Below, piece by piece: positions 59,601 through 64,000 of a DNA stretch of 64,000 nt. The position numbers and the translations under genes were made by a program. The stretch's first letter is position 1; each line of letters begins with the position of its first letter. The stretch comes from Cloeon dipterum (lineage: Eukaryota; Arthropoda; Insecta; Ephemeroptera; Baetidae). The notes beneath the pieces were generated by a model, which saw nothing but the letters and a program-made list of their open reading frames with translations, ran no database searches and was not told the DNA's origin. The stretch covers positions 24,049,883 through 24,113,882 of the forward strand of contig NC_088789.1 in assembly GCF_949628265.1 (NCBI RefSeq). The letters are read 5' to 3'.

Positions 59601-62250
59601 AGGCCCTGTACGTCTGAGCGGTGGATACGCGATTTGAATAATTGGGATGACCGTGGCAACGAAAAATAAACCACAATAAAAATTCTTGGCAGCAGAAAAG
59701 CTCGTTCGTCGAAGCCAAAGAATGGATGCACACCTTTTTCGCGTCGAGAGCTGGGTCAGTTGACCTCTGCTGCGCGGTGCATTTAGTGCATCCAGAGCAA
59801 TTGGTGTCGATTCCAGCAGATAAATCACGTCGCTGGCATTTATTTATCGAGCCCCGTGGACGCACGAAGCCGAAGCTATTATATTTATTTATAGCCATTA
59901 CTAATGCTGGGTTTCAATTAAAATTTTCACCCATGATTGATGACCAGGTGTGAATTCGGTAATAATTATATATAAATTTTGCCACATGTCTTAATTTTTA
60001 GCTTTACGAAGGTCGTCGCTCCTCTAAATGTGAGAAAATTCCTGAAAACTAAATCCACCTCCGCTGCTTCCGGTTACATGCTCAACAATAATGGAATGCC
60101 GCTGTGATTTTTGTTTCAAACAAAACAGCCAAAAGTCTCTTAGTCTTTTGCCGTGGTTACAAATACAAGATACAAGTTCACGGCCATCTTTTTGCACAAA
60201 ATAAACAGGTTTGCCCGTTGACGTAAGAAATTTTGCCAGTGCTCGGAGAAATGGCGAAGAAAGCCCTGCTTGGAGATTAATACACATTCAGAGCTGACGG
60301 GAACAGTTAGGCGAGTAAGTGCGGCAGATTTATAATATAGAAACACGCGCAGGCCGTTCGTTAAAGTCGCCGCGAGTGGGTCACAAGAGTGGGTGCAGCG
60401 ATTCCTCGCTCGCCACCGGCGCCTCATTGGCAATACATGGCAATGGCCTCGCCCTTTTCGGCTCCAATGCATCATCGTCCGCGAAATATAAATCCAGAGA
60501 AGCTCCTCCGCCATTGAACTTGCACGGTCAAGGCGGGGGCATCAACGCCCAATAAAACAGAAATGGGTGTCCCGCTGCGTATATTTGCGATTCGGCAAAT
60601 TCATTAGGCCGGCTGCTTTAGTCTGATCAATTTAGCTTTGTGTGTGTTTGTTTATCGCGCGTTTCCAACAGAAGCGGTTCTCTCTCGCGAGATTTATAGC
60701 GCATGCAGGTTCGCAGTAGGGGACAGCATTTGCGTGTGAGATAGCGCTAAAGCATAAATTTAATTTAATTGATTTTAATTCCCACCTAAAGGAAAAAGGA
60801 GCAGTAAAACGATTAAATGTCGGTCTGTTTTCCGTTTGTGGCCATGAAATTTTTTGAACGAATAAAAAATTGCAGAAGTAACAAAGGTTTAGAAAATTTA
60901 ACTGGGAAATTTTAGAAGGAAAAATGATCAAAATTTTAATATGAGCCTCAAGAAAGACCTGGTCTATAAAGAGATCAACTCTGGGGTTTTCCTCCTCAAG
61001 GAAAAACATTAGAGAATTTAACAATTTCATTTTATATATTCCAAAACCCAAATAAAAATTTTTACCTTCCGTTATATAGTGTGCCAAATTCAAATCTATA
61101 AAACGAACTCCCGCCGCGATTTACGCCTCTATATCCATTTATCTAATTATCTATCTTGGAATTATAGGCACGGATTGAACTAATATATTACGATCAGCGA
61201 GCGACGCGGCGGGCATGCATAATGGTCTGCTGTCAGATTATTAAATCGAGCTCTCAGATAGAGCAGCCGGTGCTCTGGAAACAAGATCCGCAGAGGCGAT
61301 TGATCTGCTCGGAAAGTTCGTTCTGCAATCGCTCCGGAGGACAATAAAACAATGCACGCACACAATATTTGCTAATAATGCGCCTTGTCAGGCGATACGG
61401 CGGCGGAATTTTGATATGCAAGCCGCGCTGGCTTGGACATTGTGCATGCAATGCCAAGGCGCTGATTAAAGTGATTAAACGCTCTCAACAAGTACTGCCG
61501 CCAACACTTTGGCTGCCAGGTGCAACGTGTATTCGGAGAATTGCATCTTCATCCCAGCCAAATAGATAGTTAATTGAACTATTTTATTCATAATGCGGTT
61601 TCCTGCTGAAAATCAACAGGTTTGCTGATCAAAACTAAAATTAAAGAGGCCTAAATCTTTAAGCATAAATAAATTGTCTCAAAGCACGATGATCGATAAA
61701 GTTGTAAATAAATTTACTCACAAAGTTCAGCCAAAGATTGAGCAAAGGGTTTCTTCTCGGGGTTGCTTGATGGCCACAGTTTTCTTCACTGAGCTCCACA
61801 CGTCATCGTCTAGCGCGCCGAAAGATGCAGAAAAGTGCGAGGTGGCGGAAAGTGCGCGTCCGTGGCAGTTACCCCGCGACGACTGAACTTGGCCCGTGGT
61901 GACTCCTCCACTTATAACCGACGAGGATGATGTCCTGCTCTCCCTCTACCTTCTTCTTCTTCTTCTGCTTCGCCTGCGATTCTTTCTGCACGCCGCGAGT
62001 GTGGCGGCGTACGTCGACTCGGGGGCCCAATCCGCTCGCCTCTCTTCTTCTTCCTCTGCTCTTTGCGCGTATACCTGTCCGCGGAGCCGAGATAAATTAA
62101 GCTCACCTGATAATACTAGTTGATGCACAGGGATGACGTAACCTGCGAAAAATAGCTTGCTGATGATGAGCAGCTAGATCGATTATGCATATTATACTCA
62201 TTTTATTTTATGAGGAAGGAAGGTGTTATGAAAGATTTGGCACGCGTGAA
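53674..62250. other. Gene-free, complex-looking DNA
   Basis: No exon, RNA gene or transposon was recognised in 8.5 kb. The first few hundred bases must hold the promoter of the minus-strand mucin gene. Base composition is more balanced than in introns, with many TAATTA, TTAATTAA and CpG-containing words scattered throughout, which is the look of conserved non-coding or enhancer DNA. All open frames are short, overlap one another on both strands and lack recognisable protein features. Confidence 0.5.
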
Positions 62251-64000
62251 TATGAATACACTCTGCCCTTGTGCGACCAAAGGTTGAGATCATCTGGTCA
62301 TGTGATTTTTTATTTCATTTTGCTAAAGCTTCGAAGGTAATTTGATCTTTTTGCCGGGGACCAGTGTCCTATTAGTGCTTTTAGAGCTTGCCTAGCAAAA
62401 TTCCGGCACTGAAATTATACCAAAAAAAATTTATTCTCAATTTGTTATTCATTCAGTTATTTAAGTCGCGCACTTTTTCTAGTTTCTTGAATCAAATTTA
62501 TTTAAAAGATATGGAGACTATTGAATCAATTTATAAAGGTTCTATGGATGAAGGAAAAGATGCTTGGGAATTTCTACCAATCGACAGTTTTTTAGCTTTG
62601 AGGACTAAAGTATATTTTTATGAATTTTATGTTCTGATTTAGTAATTTATAATCGACTCAAACAAACATTTTGGCTAAAGAAGCTGCCATATTTTTTAAA
62701 TTACAAACCAACTAAATGCTTCAAAATTGGGACAGATGAATATTGATTTATCCCTTCAACTGTTGAAACATTTTTGCTCCAGCAAAAATCTCTTAACTCT
62801 AAAATTTTCGGACCCTTTATGCAGGCTAGTTTTTACAACTTATGTTCTAGCAAATTTAAGAAAACTTTTTTGTTGTGTAGGATGCATGCTCTATATTTTC
62901 ACTCCCTACAATCTTATGAATAAATAAATAAAGTAGTCACAAAGATCACCCCCATGTGATTTATATTATAGCAAGAAAACTGACTAGAAGATTTTGGTCC
63001 ATTGTTGGCTAAAAATAAAAACAATAAATTTTTGCTTGCTTTTAGACTGCAGCATTTATTTCAGCATTATTTTCCTGGATTTTCTATAATTTAAACTAAA
63101 AGAACAAGCGCTATAACTACTTACTTTCATTCAAACCAGAAGGTTAAAAAAAGTTCAAATAACATTTTTTTCTTCAGTTTAGTTACATATTGAATTTTCA
63201 GGTAAAATAATCCCTAAATATTCTTGGAGTTCCTTAATTATTAAATATAACGTAATTAAGTCGCTAGCTAACCTTACCTTTGATCAGAAGATATTTGGGT
63301 TTTAATTTACGAAAAAATTTATACAATCTCAGCTCAACATATCCGTCAGAAAACTAAATGAAATATTTAGAAATTATCTAAATTACTTCAGTACTTGTAA
63401 GGCATCACCATTTAATTTATACAATAATTCAATTCTAACAAAGTAACATAAATGCAATCAATTTACAATTGAATTACAAATAAAATTTGAAAAATGATTA
63501 ATTAATAACTTTTTGCTATAATTAATTGTATATTTTAAAATAAATAAATATAAAAAAATATAGCAACTTTAATATTTTAATATATTAAATTTAAAATTAG
63601 ATTTTTTTAATTTAGGTAGAGAGTTCAACAAATTTTTTTAATCCTTCTGTGAAGGAAATTTGTAGACATGCGCAAGCCATCCCGTCAATACATGTTGCTC
63701 TCAAAACACTCTCGATTTCCCGAACAAAAAGCAAACATGCTCGACTGACCAGCTTGAAGAAAAATCTTCAGAAATCTCATTAGAAGCGATCACTGTCCGC
63801 GCGATTTGATTCTCTGGCTGGGCATTTGTGCAAGCCGTTGCTCAATTACCTGCTCGTCGCACATCCGTACGAAAAGCAGCGTTAAGCAGGCATAAAAATC
63901 GCCACCTTTTAGCGCCGTCGCCGATTATTCACGCTAATTGTGAGAATTTTCACAAGTGCCGAGAGACGCGCGGCATTGATTGCAAAAGCAGCCGCATTTG
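62251..64000. other. AT-rich gene-free DNA to the right edge
   Basis: Mostly AT-rich with short open frames lacking homology. From about 63660 the composition becomes more mixed again. Nothing else can be supported. Confidence 0.6.

Noticed and set aside
62388-62642. 84-codon frame at the right side
   Set aside because: AT-rich, Lys/Phe/Leu-biased, no recognisable features or splice context.

Overview
This is a eukaryotic nuclear window, almost certainly from an insect or closely related arthropod. Genes are split by GT-AG introns, several only 50-60 bp long. Exons are GC-richer than the AT-rich introns. The gene set is animal: CASK, MANSC-domain protein, CHCHD4/Mia40, METTL1, POFUT2, DHFR, Canopy/seele, and a chitin-binding mucin of the peritrophin type, which points to an arthropod. 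The species cannot be named from the sequence. Nothing prokaryotic, viral or CRISPR-like was seen. No tRNA or rRNA gene was recognised by eye.

Layout. 210-977 (-) holds the 5' end of a secreted MANSC-domain gene that runs off the left edge. 2062-36014 (+) is a complete CASK (Caki/Camguk) gene of 19 coding exons, 935 codons with the reading frame intact throughout: a Mg-independent CaMK-like domain, two L27, PDZ, SH3, 4.1-hook and guanylate-kinase-like domains. An alternative first exon near 17.9 kb fits in frame to exon 10 and would give a 504-residue short isoform like the Drosophila CASK-alpha form. Intron 9 carries a 713-bp DNA transposon with terminal inverted repeats and an 8-bp target duplication. 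Intron 10 carries a 510-bp near-perfect inverted repeat. Introns 1 and 9 share a diverged dispersed repeat.

37.9-47.1 kb is a compact housekeeping cluster. CHCHD4 (-) and METTL1 (+) are head to head. POFUT2 (+) follows METTL1. A tandem pair of intact DHFR genes (-) comes next, the first converging on POFUT2 with overlapping 3' ends. Canopy-2/seele (+) shares a short promoter with the second DHFR, including two CCAAT boxes. The genes act in mitochondrial protein import, tRNA m7G methylation, ER O-fucosylation, folate reduction and ER protein folding. They are neighbours rather than one pathway.

48658-53673 (-) is a 1199-residue secreted mucin with seven six-cysteine chitin-binding (CBM14) domains, separated by Thr/Ser-rich, Pro-rich and Gly-rich linkers built from tandem repeats. 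53.7-64 kb has no recognisable gene. It is complex-looking, gene-free DNA that could be regulatory sequence for a gene outside the window.

I found no wholly new multi-gene system. The strongest points for follow-up are the alternative CASK exons, the DHFR tandem duplication, the transposon with its clean target duplication, the long fold-back repeat, and the modular mucin.
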